Shown piece after piece: positions 44,256 through 54,619 of a DNA stretch of 64,000 nt (the stretch's first letter is position 1; each line of letters opens with the position of its first letter). The position numbers were made by a program, and so were the translations under genes. The stretch comes from Luscinia megarhynchos (Eukaryota; Chordata; Aves; Passeriformes; Turdidae), in NCBI GenBank assembly GCA_034336665.1, contig CM067590.1, positions 1,955,748 to 2,019,747 on the forward strand. The letters are read 5' to 3'. Under the pieces are notes generated by a model. The model saw only the letters and a program-made list of their open reading frames with translations. It was not told where the DNA came from and did not search any database.

Positions 44256-44894
44256 ATATCACCTCCCCAACGCTGGTGGCACCCACTGCCACTGCAGCCC
44301 CACGCTCCCCTTTGCTGTGATTCACTGGGAGTTACCCCCAGGCACTGCAGAGATTCCCCCTGAAAAACTCCTTTTTACAGGTTAGTGCACACAAACGCTT
44401 CCCCCAGAGCCCCGGCAGGGCACAGCTCTGCCCCTCACCTGCAGCCCTGCACACCTGGGAGACAGAGAGGAACAGCCCTGAGCAGTGCAGAACCCGCAGC
44501 AGCACCCAGCTGAGATTCACAGGAGCCAGAGCAAACACTTGATGATGTCAGAGCTGACGATGGGGTTTAAAAAATGCAAAAATCCCGAATTGCTGCACAC
44601 ACACACACACACACGGTCCGTCCAAAATGGAGGGAAGCACCATCAAAGCTTTCAAGGAAAAAAGCTTTCAGACTTTAATCAGCTGTGGAATTACTCACAT
44701 CACTGGTTTGGATACAGGGGCAGCACCAAGGAAACAATTAAAGAGCAGATCAGAGAGAAAGATGGTGAGATTGAGCTCGGGCATGGCAAAGGGACAAAGC
44801 AGGAATTCCCACAGGCAGCTCTTCCCAGGATGGATCTCTGCAGTTTGAGGAGACCCACATGAGCAGGGAGAGGGAGAGCCTGCCCCAGAGCAGG
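44256..44894. other. Single-copy spacer with CA microsatellite
   Basis: A CA run of about ten units occupies 44597-44616. Otherwise unique, with AT-rich parts at 44640-44770. No gene evidence. Confidence 0.45.
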
Positions 44895-45410
44895 AACAAT
44901 TGGAACAATTTACCAACATTGAGAGAGGAAATGCAAGGTGCAAAAATAAATAGAGTGTAAATTAGACTGTTAGAATGTAGAATTAGCAGATTTATAGAAT
45001 GTTTGTGATAAGGGACACGTGGCCAGGATGGAGAATTTGGGGTGTGGATCCTCTTCCTCCTTCTGCTCCGTGCCATCCCTGCTGGGTGACATGCTGGCAC
45101 TGCCAGATTGGATGGGGTCAGAGCTGGGCTGATTAACAAAGTTGTATTGTATTGGAAAATAATTGTAAATCCCCAGTAGGTAATTTAGACTATAAAAGAT
45201 CAGTCCTGCCTCTGCCAGGCAGATTCTGCCCTGGACGTCTGTAGTGAGCAGAGCTGTGAGCTGGGCAGAGCAATCCTGAGATGAGGGAGAACAAACAGCC
45301 ATGGAAACCTCTGAGAACAGCTCCTGCAGCCTCTCAGAAAGAGCTGGGCTCAAACCACCTGCATGTCCCCAGAGCTCGAGCTCAGGGCTGAGGGGATCTC
45401 AGGGCTGGGA
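44895..45410 (+). mobile_element. LTR-like interspersed repeat, copy 1
   Basis: This copy shares a long segment with 46540-47090, including gtttgtgataagggacacgt and ttggaaaataattgtaaatc. Over the best 200 bp I count about seven differences, so roughly 96% identity. The word actataaaagatcag downstream of the AT-rich part looks like a TATA box in plus orientation, typical of a retroviral LTR. Both copies end near tgaggggatctcaggg. No internal retroviral genes are present, so these would be solo LTRs. Confidence 0.6.
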
Positions 45411-45699
45411 CAAGACCCTCCTGCAAACCCGCAGTGTGGCTGGCTGGGACACCCGGTGACTCTGCTGAGTCCCAAACCCTGCAGCACTCTTTGCTTTTCC
45501 TCCTTTCACTCCCGTGTGCTGGGAAAAAACTCGGGGTGAAAAATCGCCAGTGAGGTTCATCTGCTCACAGCAGGAAATTCACCTTCAGTTTACAAACACC
45601 CATCGTCGCAGCAATTCCCAGTTTTTAAAGGGGGATTTGAAGTTTTTAGTTCACTGGCTGTGTGAGATTTTCCCTAAGATTTCACAAAAATAATTTCTA
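45411..45699. other. Single-copy spacer
   Basis: Unique DNA with no gene evidence. Confidence 0.4.
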
Positions 45700-46065
45700 A
45701 ATCCCAAAATATCCCAAAAAATCACTTAAAAATTCCCCCCAAAAATCCCAAATTTTCCCAAAATTCCCAAGTTTTGGGCTGCACCTGGAACATGCAGAGG
45801 GTTTTGCCCTTGACTGCATTGAACAGTTCCTGGGTTCTGGACCCAAAGAATCCCCAAAAAATTCCATAAAAATCCCAAAAAAATTTCATAAAATTCCCAA
45901 AAAATCACTAAAATTTCCCCAAAAAAAATCCCAAAAAATCCCCCCAAAAAAATCCATAAAAATCCCCCAAAAAATTCCATAAAAATCCCCAAAAAATTCC
46001 ACTAAAATTTTCCCAAAAAAATCCCCAAAAAATCCCCAAAAAAATCCCCCCCAAAAAATCGGGGC
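45700..46065. repeat. A/C-rich minisatellite (aaaaaatcccca)
   Basis: Degenerate repeats of ccaaaaaattccataaaaat and aaaaatccccc words. A non-repetitive island (about 45770-45840) splits the array into two parts. Minus-strand frames give Phe/Gly/Ile polymers and are not credible genes. Confidence 0.92.
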
Positions 46066-46539
46066 TGAGAACAAGGGATGCAGCTGCTGCTGAGCAAAAC
46101 CAGCCCTGCCACAGCAGCAGGAGGGGAGAACTGCAGGAGCTGGGCACAAACAGCCACAGGCCTCCCACCCCAAACCACCCCAGAGCCCCGAGTTAATCTG
46201 ATTCATGCAAATGTTAAACCAATTTAGGTGCACACACTGTGCGAGTTGCCTGGCCCAGTTTCATTTGATAGGTTTTTAAACCTGTTTAGACACACTAATA
46301 TCTGCTGTCCAATCTAGAGCAGCTCCTGCTTTGTGCAAATGTTGCCAGGGAACCAGAGCATGGAGGCTCTGAGGGATCCTGCTGTACCACAGCACCCTGG
46401 CTGCATCAGGGTGAGAGTGATGCTCAGAGCAGGAAAGGTGGAACCAGCGGGGCTGGGTGCCACAGCAGGGCCCCCAACCCTGCCTGCTGCACCAGGAGCA
46501 GCTCCCAAAGCTTCCCAAACCAGGGTGGGGGTCCAGAGC
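46066..46539. other. Single-copy spacer
   Basis: Unique DNA. The part at 46190-46320 is AT-rich and repeat-free, with accaatttaggtg and ataggtttttaaacctg (an imperfect palindrome, aggttttTAAACCT). No gene. Confidence 0.4.
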
Positions 46540-47090
46540 AGTCCTCTGCCCTCCCTGGGGGTCTCAAACCCCCTGGCGGGGTCCCAAAGACCCCTGAGTG
46601 AGACCCTGAGGGAAATTACCAGCACAGAGGGGATGGAAACAAGCCACCAACATTAGTAAAGTGTAAATTAGGTTGTTAGAACGTAGGTAAATAGACTTTT
46701 GGGAATGTTTGTGATAAGGGACACGTGGCCAAGATGGAGAATTTGGGGTGTGGATCCTCTTCCTCCTTCTGCTCCGTGCCATCCATGCTGGGTGACATGC
46801 TGGCACTGCCAGATTGGATGGGGTCAGAGCTGGGCTGTTTAACAAAGTTGTATTGTATTGGAAAATAATTGTAAATCCCCAGTACGTAATTTAGACTGTA
46901 TAAGATCAGCCCTGCCCTCAGCAGGCAGATCCCACCCTGGGTGTTAGATGGGCAAAGAGTTCCTGAGACAAGCAACAATCAACAATCCTTGGAGCCTCTA
47001 AAACAGCCTCCTGCAATCTCTCATCAGCAGCTGTGGGAAAGAACAGGATTTACAGCCCTGCGTGTCCTGTGAGGGGATCTCAGGGTAAGG
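46540..47090 (+). mobile_element. LTR-like interspersed repeat, copy 2
   Basis: The longest copy of the family. Its left part (ctgccctccctgggggtctc and following to about 46605) matches the 54.6-kb copy with one mismatch, and its body matches copy 1. Compared with the 54.6-kb copy it lacks a 30-bp segment after gagtgagaccctg. Homology to copy 1 runs through the TATA-like region at about 46895. Confidence 0.6.
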
Positions 47091-47325
47091 AGACACCTGG
47101 GGCAGTGACATTTGGCATCCCTGGGTGGGCAGAGACACCAGGGGAGGCTCCAGGAGCAGAGCAGGAGCAGGATGTGGGGAAGGCTCACTTCTCTGGGACA
47201 GGGACAGCCCCAGGAGGGGCCAGCGAGGAGAAATCCCAGCTTTGGGCTGGCTCCTGCTGTGCCCCCCTTTCCCAGGAGCTGGGCTGTCCCACCCTCAGGA
47301 TTCCTTTGGCTCCAGGGGCAGCAGA
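47091..47325. other. Single-copy spacer
   Basis: GC-rich unique DNA; no feature. Confidence 0.4.
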
Positions 47326-48290
47326 ACTGAACATCTCTGAATAAAACTGAACACCTCTGAGCAGAACTGAACACCTGTGAGCAGAGCTGAGCACCTCTGA
47401 ACATTCCTGAACATCTCTGAATAAAACTGAACACCTCTGAGCAGAGCTGAGCACCTCTGAACACCCCTGAACATTCCTGAACACCTCTGAGCAGAACTGG
47501 ACACTTGAGCAACCCCTGAACAGAGCTGAGCAGAGCTGAGCACCTCTGAACATTCCTGAACATCTCTGAACATCTCTGAATAAAACTGAACACCGCTGAG
47601 CAGAATTGAATTGAACATCCCTGAGAACCCCTGAACATTCCTGAACACCTCTGAGCAGAACTGGACACCTCTGAGCAACTCTGAATATCTCTGAGCAGAT
47701 CTGAGCACCTCTGAACAGAGCTGGACATCTCTGAGTAGAACTGAACTGAACATCTCTGAGCACCCCTGAACAGAGCTGAGCAGAGCTGAGCACCTCTGAA
47801 CACCTGTGAGCATTCCTGAACATCTCTGAACATCTCTGAATAAAACTGAACACCGCTGAGCAGAACTGAACTGAACATCCCCGAGAACCCCTGAGCATCC
47901 CTGAACACCCCTGAACAGAGCTGAACATCCCTGAGCACCCCTGAACATTCCTGACCAGAACTGAACATCTCTGAGCACCCCTGAGCAGAGCTGAGCACCT
48001 CTGAACATTCCTGAACATCTCTGAATAAAACTGAACACCTCTGAGCAGAACTGAACTGAACATCTCTGAGCACCCCTGAGCAGAGCTGAGCACCTCTGAA
48101 CATCTCTGAACATCTCTGTATAAAACTGAACACCTCTGAGCAGAACTGAACTGAACATTCCTGAACATCTCTGAGCACCCCTGAGCATCTCTGAACATCT
48201 CTGGACACCTCTGAGCCCCCCTGAACATTCCTGAACATCCCTGAGCACCCCTGAACATCTCTGGACACCTCTGAGCCCCCCTGAGCCGCT
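47326..48290. repeat. 10-12-bp minisatellite (ctgaacacctctgagcag)
   Basis: Built from ctgaacatct, ctgagcacc, ctgagcagaa and ctgaataaaa words. Larger blocks of about 100-220 bp recur (for instance the run from ctgaataaaactgaacacc to gagcagaactgaactgaa near 47580, 47840, 48020 and 48120). Minus-strand frames of about 370-450 codons (Cys/Ser/Gln/Arg repeats) are artefacts. Confidence 0.96.
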
Positions 48291-49189
48291 CCCCCAGGTG
48301 TGTGCACAGCCCCTGCCCTGTCCTGCTCCCCCCCGGGGGATTCCCTCCCGTCCCCTCCCTCTGCAGGGCAGCTCCTCTGCCTCCTCCCCACGCCTGCACA
48401 CGAGCTGCTGGGAGGCCAAGAGGCTTCAGAGAGAATTAAAAATAAATAAATAAATAAAGTTCAAAGAAGCTCACACCTCCCAGCCAGCTCCTTATGGAGT
48501 GATGTCAAGAAGACAAAGTGGCTCTGAAAATTCCTCTTTTTTTGTTTTTTTTTGGAGGATGCTGGGGCTGCAGGGGGACATGGCCATCTGTGAGCAGGAC
48601 CTGCAGCTCAGCACGGGCCTGGGGGATGAGCAAATCATCCAGCACAGGCAGCCTTTGCTACAGGAACACCTAACTCAATGAATTCCCAAGCTAGGGGAAA
48701 AAAAAAAAAAGTCCAACAGAATTGTGTTGGATCAGACCAGAAAGAACAATAGAGGGTTTATGAGTTGAAAGATGGGGGGAAATAAAAGACAATTTTCAGT
48801 TTCCTAGGTTGATGTCAAGGAAAAAAAAATTGGTCAAGTTATAAAGAAAATAATCAGAAAGGGAGGACAAGAGTAAAAAGAAAGGTCTAACAAGCACAGG
48901 CTGCAGATTGTTCCAGTTATTGTGCAATAAACTTTACAGAAAGGGAGCTGGTCCACTGCAGGGCTCACAGGTTTAAATCGAGCCCAGGTTTTACAAAGCA
49001 ATTCTGACACAGCCAGGAGCTGCCAGCCCGGCTGGCTCCTTCATTGGCAAATAGGAAAAAATAAAATGTGAGTCCTGGGGGTCCTCCAGAGCCGAGCCCC
49101 AGCCCTGCGGCCGGCACGGGAGGAGGGGCGGCCAGGGGAGGGATAATTGCAGGACAAGTCCCACTCTGCAGCTGCTGAGGCGCCGGTAC
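48291..49189. other. Single-copy DNA with AT-rich centre
   Basis: An AAAT microsatellite is at 48437-48460, T-run at 48536-48553 and A-run at 48697-48710. Purine-rich AT-rich DNA (48690-48900) may be an old retroelement or spacer. The 49060-49180 part is GC-rich. No gene is supported. Confidence 0.45.
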
Positions 49190-49324
49190 TTAACAGAAGT
49201 CACAGATTTCCCTTTTCTTGAGCAGAGTTAGGAATAATGTGCATGTTCTTATCGACTCACATAAGAGAATTTAGAGCTCAAAGTGCAGCAGCTGTGGATT
49301 AAAGCACTTAGCAGCATCTTTTCA
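49190..49324. promoter_or_regulatory. Candidate conserved non-coding block
   Basis: Repeat-free AT-rich DNA abutting a minisatellite: ggaataatgtgcatgttctt, atcgactcacataagag, gattaaagcacttagc. It looks like a constrained element. Confidence 0.3.
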
Positions 49325-49915
49325 TCTTTTACTACCTGGAGTAGCTCTGCTCAGGGGAGAGCAGCTGGATGGGGTGTCCCAGTGGGGAGTGCACACACTG
49401 CTCCAGGCTTTACTACCTGGAGTAACTCTGCTCTGGACACAGCTGGATGGGGTGTCCAGTGGGGAGTGCACACACTGCTCCAGGCTTTACTACCTGGAGT
49501 AACTCTGCTCTGGACACAGCTGGATGGGGTGTCAGACTGGGGAGTGCACAGACTGCTCCAGGCTCTACTACCTGGAGTAACTCTGCTCTGGACACAGCTG
49601 GATGGGGTGTCAGACTGGGGAGTGCACAGACTGCTCCAGGCTCTACTACCTGGAGTAACTCTGCTCTGGACACAGCTGGATGGGGTGTCCCAGACTGAGG
49701 AGTGCACACACTGCTCCAGGCTCTACTACCTGGAGTAACTCTGCTCTGGACACAGCTGGATGGGGTGTCCAGACTGGGGAGTGCACAGACTGCTCCAGGC
49801 TCTACTACCTGGAGTAACTCTGCTCTGGACACAGCTGGATGGGGTGTCAGACTGGGGAGTGCACACACTGCTCCAGGCTCTACTACCTGGAGTAACCCTG
49901 CTCAGGGGAGCGCAG
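49325..49915. repeat. 78-bp minisatellite, eight copies
   Basis: Copies start at about 49331, 49411, 49488, 49566, 49644, 49723, 49801 and 49880 with tactacctggagtaactctg, then cacagctggatggggtgtc and ggggagtgcacacactgctc. A 78-bp period is divisible by three; indels of one or two bases in several copies break the register. Confidence 0.97.
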
Positions 49916-50077
49916 CTGGACGGGGCTGCCCGGTGCCAGCCTGGGGGGATCCCAGAGCTCGGAGCAGCCTCGGGTCGGGGTCTGACCCCAAACCAGCCCT
50001 GGGGTCCCCCAGGACAGCCTGAGCCCCCTGGGGCTGCCCCGTGCAGACCCCCCCACTCCAGCCTCAGTTTCCCCGGC

Positions 50078-50362
50078 GTGGCCACCTCACCTGGCCACGC
50101 CTCACCTGGCCACGCCTCACCTGGCCACGCCCCGCCTGGCCACGCCTCACCTGGCCACGCCCCACCTGGCCACGCCCCACCTGGCCACGCCTCACCTGGC
50201 CACGCCTCACCTGGCCACGCCTCACCTGGCCACGCCCCACCTGGCCACACACCTCACCTGGCCACGCCTCACCTGGCCACACCCCCACCTGGCCACGCCC
50301 CCACCTGGCCACGCCCCCACCTGGCCACGCCCCACCTGGCCACGCCCCACCTGGCCACGCCT
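50078..50362. repeat. 15-bp minisatellite carrying E-box and KLF-type words
   Basis: Eighteen units of about 15 bp (cacctggccacgcct). Seventeen contain CACCTGG; one reads cgcctgg. Many also contain ccacgcccc, a CACCC/KLF-type word. Some units are lengthened by extra C or by ca. Confidence 0.97.
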
Positions 50363-51312
50363 CAGCCCCATTCCCAGTTCAGCCCCGTTCGTTCCCAGCT
50401 CAGCCCCGTTCATTCCCAGCTCAGCCCCGCTCCCAGTTCAGCCCCCGCTCGTTCCCAGCTCAGCCCCGTTCATTCCCAGCTCAGCCCCTGCTTCATTCCC
50501 AGTTCAGCCCCGCTCATTCCCAGTTCAGCCCCTCGCTCGCTCCCAGCTCAGCCCCATTCATTCCCAGTTCAGCCCCGTTCGCTCCCAGTTCAGCCCCGCT
50601 CGCTCCCAGCTCAGCCCCGTTCATTCCCAGCTCAGCCCCGCTCCCAGTTCAGCCCCCATTCATTCCCAGTTCAGCCCCATTCATTCCCAGTTCAGCCCCA
50701 TTCGTTCCCAGCTCAGCCCCGTTCGTTCCCAGCTCAGCCCCGCTCGTTCCCAGCTCAGCCCCGTTCCCAGTTCAGCCCCGTTCATTCCCAGCTCAGCCCC
50801 ATTCATTCCCAGTTCAGCCCCATTCATTCCCAGTTCAGCCCCCATTCATTCCCAGTTCAGCCCCGTTCGCTCCCAGCTCAGCCCCCGTTCATTCCCAGCT
50901 CAGCCCCGTTCCCAGCTCAGCCCCATTCATTCCCAGTTCAGCCCCATTCATTCCCAGTTCAGCCCCGTTAGTTCCCAGCTCAGCCCCGTTCGTTCCCAGT
51001 TCAGCCCCCGTTCGCTCCCAGTTCAGCCCCATTCATTCCCAGCTCAGCCCCCGTTCCCAGCTCAGCCCCATTCATTCCCAGTTCAGCCCCATTCATTCCC
51101 AGTTCAGCCCCATTCATTCCCAGTTCAGCCCCATTCATTCCCAGTTCAGCCCCATTCATTCCCAGCTCAGCCCCGTTCATTCCCAGCTCAGCCCCGTTCC
51201 CAGTTCAGCCCCGTTCATTCCCAGTTCAGCCCCGTTCGTTCCCAGTTCAGCCCCGTTCATTCCCAGCTCAGCCCCGTTCCCAGTTCAGCCCCGTTCGTTC
51301 CCAGCTCAGCCC
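50363..51312. repeat. 21-bp minisatellite (cagccccgttcattcccagt)
   Basis: About 45 units alternate ttcccagttcagcccc and ttcccagctcagcccc with cattcatt, cgttcgtt or cgctcgct between. Several units lack the middle part, giving a 13-bp short form. A plus-strand frame of over 400 codons (Ser-Pro-Gln-Phe polymer) is an artefact. It begins immediately after the previous array. Confidence 0.97.
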
Positions 51313-52599
51313 CCGAGGCTCTGCCGGGAGCCCACGCTGCTGCAGGGACAGCAGAGCCATTTTCCTGCCTCTGATGTCGCTCTGGTCACTCCTCCCACCC
51401 AGGAAAGGCAGAGCAATCCCGCTGCCCCCGGACCGGGCTGAGGGATGCCCCGGGGCAGCTTTGCTTGCCAAACCCACATTTACCAGCCCAGGACCACCCG
51501 GGGACCCCCACACGGGGCACAAAGCGCCCACCCCGTCCTGCAGGGAGGCCACTGCCAGAACACGGCCAGAACAGGACACGAGGAGCCCCTGCCCGAGCCC
51601 TCCACGCCCACAGCCGAGCTCTGAGGGGCTCTGCTGCCAGGGACCCCCTCGGGGCACAGCTCCAGCTGCAGCTCCTCTCGCACTGCTCAAAGTGTTTATG
51701 CCTTTCCCCATCTGAAATACGGCCTCTACCACGCACAGGAAGGAGGAGGAGAGTGCCAGCAAACCTGTTAATTTATAAGTCAATCTGGCAGGGAACAATT
51801 AACAGCTTTTCCCACTGCTGGGTGTGCAGGGGGGGGGATCTGCCCCTGGGGAGCAGAAGGGTCCCCTCACCAGCACCAGCCCTGCCCTGCTGACCCCGAG
51901 AGCCCTCGTGTCCAGCTCCAGCTCCAGCACCAGCCCCAGAGCCCCCGTGCCCAGCCCCAGCCCCATTTCCCTCCCTGGGAGCTCCCACAGGGACGAGCTG
52001 CCCAATCCCACATCCAGACCCCGGGCAGGTTACACAAACAGCTCCCCCCGCAAAACCCAGGTGCACAACCCCAAAACACGATTTATAGGAAAATCCCACC
52101 CATCCCAGTGTTCAGTCGTGGCCAAGCGATCAGCGCTGCCACAGGAGCCGGGGCAGGAGCGGCAGCGCCGTGGGAACGTCCCTGCCCATCGCGGGGGTCG
52201 GGGAGGGAGCGGCGACACCCCCGGGACACTCCCCTCGCTCCGGGGAAGGGCTGAAACCCCCCAGACAAAACCGCTCCTCCCTCCCGCCTGCAGGGAGGGC
52301 TCCGGTGGGAGCAAAGCCTCCGGGATGTGCAGATCCCATCGGGATCCAGCGGTGCCACCTCCACACCCCACCGCCCCCCATCCCACATCTGCCTGCCCCC
52401 GGACGGGAACGGGATCCTCCTGGGGAAGCACAAACCTTATTAATCATTATTGCTATTGCAGGGGTGGGGGGGTTCACCCTCATTGTGACCAATTCTGGCT
52501 CGGTGACACGGAGGCTCCGGGGCCAGCTCTTGTGTAAATCCTCACCGCCCCGGGCTCGAGGTTTCGGCTGAAATCCCCGAGGGCAGATGGAAAACACCG
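51313..52599. other. Single-copy DNA left of the CpG island
   Basis: Non-repetitive. The segment 51690-51800 is AT-richer. At 52436-52462 a plus-strand sequence (taatcattattgctattgcag) looks like a splice acceptor but no adjoining frame is convincing. On the minus strand, where a transcript from the 54.3-kb promoter would run, no exon could be recognised. Confidence 0.35.
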
Positions 52600-53044
52600 C
52601 CTGCTGTCAGCCGGGCCGCCCTCCGCGGCTCGGGGCGGTCCCCACCGCGGAGCCCCTTTCCCTCTCAGGACGGGGAGCTTCGGTGTCGCTGCCCCAGCAC
52701 AGGGGAGAGTCCCCCCAAACACCTGGCTGGTTTTGGGGTGACCCGCGTCCCCCGCTCGCTGCCGGGGGCTCAGGGCGGGGAGGACAAGGCACGCCGTGCC
52801 CGGGGTGGAGCGGGCAGCATTTGGGGGGCACAGCCGCGTCCCCAGCATCGGCACCGCGCACGGGAGCGCTCCGACACCCGCACCCCGCGGTGCCGCTCCG
52901 CCGGCGGAGCCTCCAACGCGCCCGGAGCCACCGGCGGTGCCACCGAGCGGCGCCGGCACGGGCGGAACCCGCACGAACCCGCCGGGACCGCGCTCGGGGG
53001 GCGCCGGGGGGACGGGGCGGGGGCAGCGACAGCGGAGCGGGGCA

Positions 53045-53845
53045 AGGCGGCGGCGGGGATGGAGCGGGGCGCGGACACAGCCCCGTACGGCGGCGGGGGA
53101 TGGAGCGGGGCGCGGACACAGCCCCGTACGGCGGCGGGGATGGAGCGGGCGCGGACACAGCCCGGTACAACGGGGATGGAGCGGGGCGCGGACACAGCCC
53201 CGTACGGCGGCGGGGATGGAGCGGGGCGCGGACACAGCCCGGTACAACGGCGGGGATGGAGCGGGCGCGGACACAGCCCCGTACGGCGGCGGGGATGGAG
53301 CGGGGCGCGGACACAGCCCCGTACGGCGGCGGGGATGGAGCGGGCGCGGACACAGCCCGGTACAACGGGGATGGAGCGGGGCGCGGACACAGCCCGGTAC
53401 AACGGGGGATGGAGCGGGGCGCGGACACAGCCCGGTACAGCGGGGGGATGGAGCGGGGCGCGGACACAGCCCCGTACAGCGGCGGGGATGGAGCGGGGCG
53501 CGGACACAGCCCGGTACAACGGGGATGGAGCGGGGCGCGGACACAGCCCGGTACAACGGGGATGGAGCGGGCGCGGACACAGCCCGGTACAACGGGGGAT
53601 GGAGCGGGGCGCGGACACAGCCCCGTACGGCGGCGGGGATGGAGCGGGCGCGGACACAGCCCGGTACGGCGGCGGGGGATGGAGCGGGGCGCGGACACAG
53701 CCCCGTACAGCGGCGGGGATGGAGCGGGGCGCGGACACAGCCCGGTACAACGGGGATGGAGCGGGCGCGGACACAGCCCCGTACAGCGGCGGGGATGGAG
53801 CGGGCGCGGACACAGCCCGGTACAACGGGGGATGGAGCGGGCGCA
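53045..53845. repeat. 33-41-bp CpG minisatellite, 20 copies
   Basis: Twenty units share gcgcggacacagccc, preceded by ggatggagcggg or its longer form ending ggggc. Three endings occur: cgtacggcggcgggg, cgtacagcggcgggg and ggtacaacgggg. The order of the endings is irregular, as in a variant-repeat array. Each unit contributes several CpGs, so the array makes up much of the island. Confidence 0.97.
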
Positions 53846-54194
53846 CCCCGGCACCGGCAGCGGGGCGTGGGGCAGGCTCTGTCCCCGGAGCCCCCGGCCG
53901 GGCTGCGCCCCCCGGGCTCCAGCGCATCCCGGTGCCCCCGCGCCCGGTGCCGGGGCCGCCGCCCCGCATCCCCCCGCATCCCCCCGCCGCACGTGCCCGC
54001 GGTCCGGCGCGCCCCCGCTATAGCGCGGCCCCTTCCCCCGCTCCCCTCCCCGCACACGCCTGCCATTCTCCGGTGCCACCCACCCGCGACCCCCCCCGGC
54101 CGCACCCCCGCTATAGCGAGCCCCCCGCCCGGCCCCTCCCGAGCGCCGCCCGCTGTACCGCGACCCCTCCCGGCCCCGCGGTAGCGCCCGGTAC

Positions 54195-54335
54195 CTGCCG
54201 GCGCCGCCCGCTGCCATGCCGCCGGCGGAGGGGCTGCGCGGGGCCCGCGCTGCTCCGCCCCGGCCGCGCTGCGCTGGGGCCGCGGCGCGGGGACACTGCG
54301 GCGAGCTCCCGCCCGCCGCCCGCTCGCCCGGGTGA
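54195..54335 (-). other. Possible 5' exon of a minus-strand gene (tentative)
   Basis: Downstream (leftward) of the CRE sites, a CpG-rich leader is followed by an ATG at 54217 (minus) in a good context (ggcggcATGG), eight residues (MAAGGAGR...) and a CAG|GTACCG word at 54194 that could be a weak splice donor. The next exon was not found. A different start, or transcription in the plus direction from the cttaaagg word at 54461, is equally possible. Confidence 0.2.
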
Positions 54336-54481
54336 TGTCATTCCCCGGGCCGCCGCCGCGTGACGTCACCGCGGGGCGGGGCGCCCCGGCCACGCCCCGC
54401 GCGCCGGGAGGGGGCGCGGGGGCCGTGACGTCACCGCGGGCCGGCGGGGCGTGGCCGCGCCTTAAAGGGCCCGCGCACGTG
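54333..54481. promoter_or_regulatory. CRE-containing CpG-island promoter
   Basis: Two perfect TGACGTCA palindromes (54361-54368 and 54426-54433) lie in a duplicated gtgacgtcaccgcggg context 65 bp apart, with a half-match TGATGTCA at 54333-54340. Between them are GC boxes (ggggcggggc) and a CTCF-like ccgggagggggcgc (54404-54417, 12 of 14 positions). A cttaaagg word is at 54461 and CACGTG at 54476-54481. CREB/ATF-family proteins recognise the CRE, so cAMP- or stress-responsive transcription is a fair inference. Confidence 0.6.
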
Positions 54482-54619
54482 GGGGCGGAGGCGCGAGGCC
54501 GGCGGGGGGGCCCGACAATTGGGGTGGGGTCGCCACGTTTGATAACCGCGCTGTGCCCCCTGGCACAGCCCAGCGCTCGGTGAACTCTGCACGACCACCC
54601 TCCATCCCACGGTGTGGGA

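Larger units (their letters stand above)
52600..54560. promoter_or_regulatory. Large CpG island, 2 kb
   Basis: The most CpG-dense part of the window, including a tandem array (53045-53845), a core promoter region at its right side and a possible first exon. Long frames across it (up to 637 codons) exist on both strands because of composition. The body of the island extends leftward from the promoter motifs, favouring a minus-strand gene. Confidence 0.6.

Noticed and set aside
45726..46233. Phe/Gly/Ile-rich membrane-protein-like frame on the minus strand
   Set aside because: It is the translation of the A/C-rich low-complexity array.
47326..48290. Immunoglobulin switch region
   Set aside because: Words resemble switch repeats, but there are no immunoglobulin exons, J segments or I-exon features in the window.
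47024..48419. Frames of 374-455 codons with a regular Cys-Ser-Gln pattern
   Set aside because: Produced by the 10-12-bp repeat. All three minus frames are open and show the same words.
49325..49915. Tandem exons encoding a 26-residue repeat protein
   Set aside because: The 78-bp period is a multiple of three, but one- and two-base indels break the frame in several units and there are no splice sites around units.
52480..54393. A 637-codon minus-strand frame and a 541-codon plus-strand frame in the CpG island
   Set aside because: Both depend on the CpG minisatellite and very high GC content. Opposite strands cannot both be real and neither has a domain.
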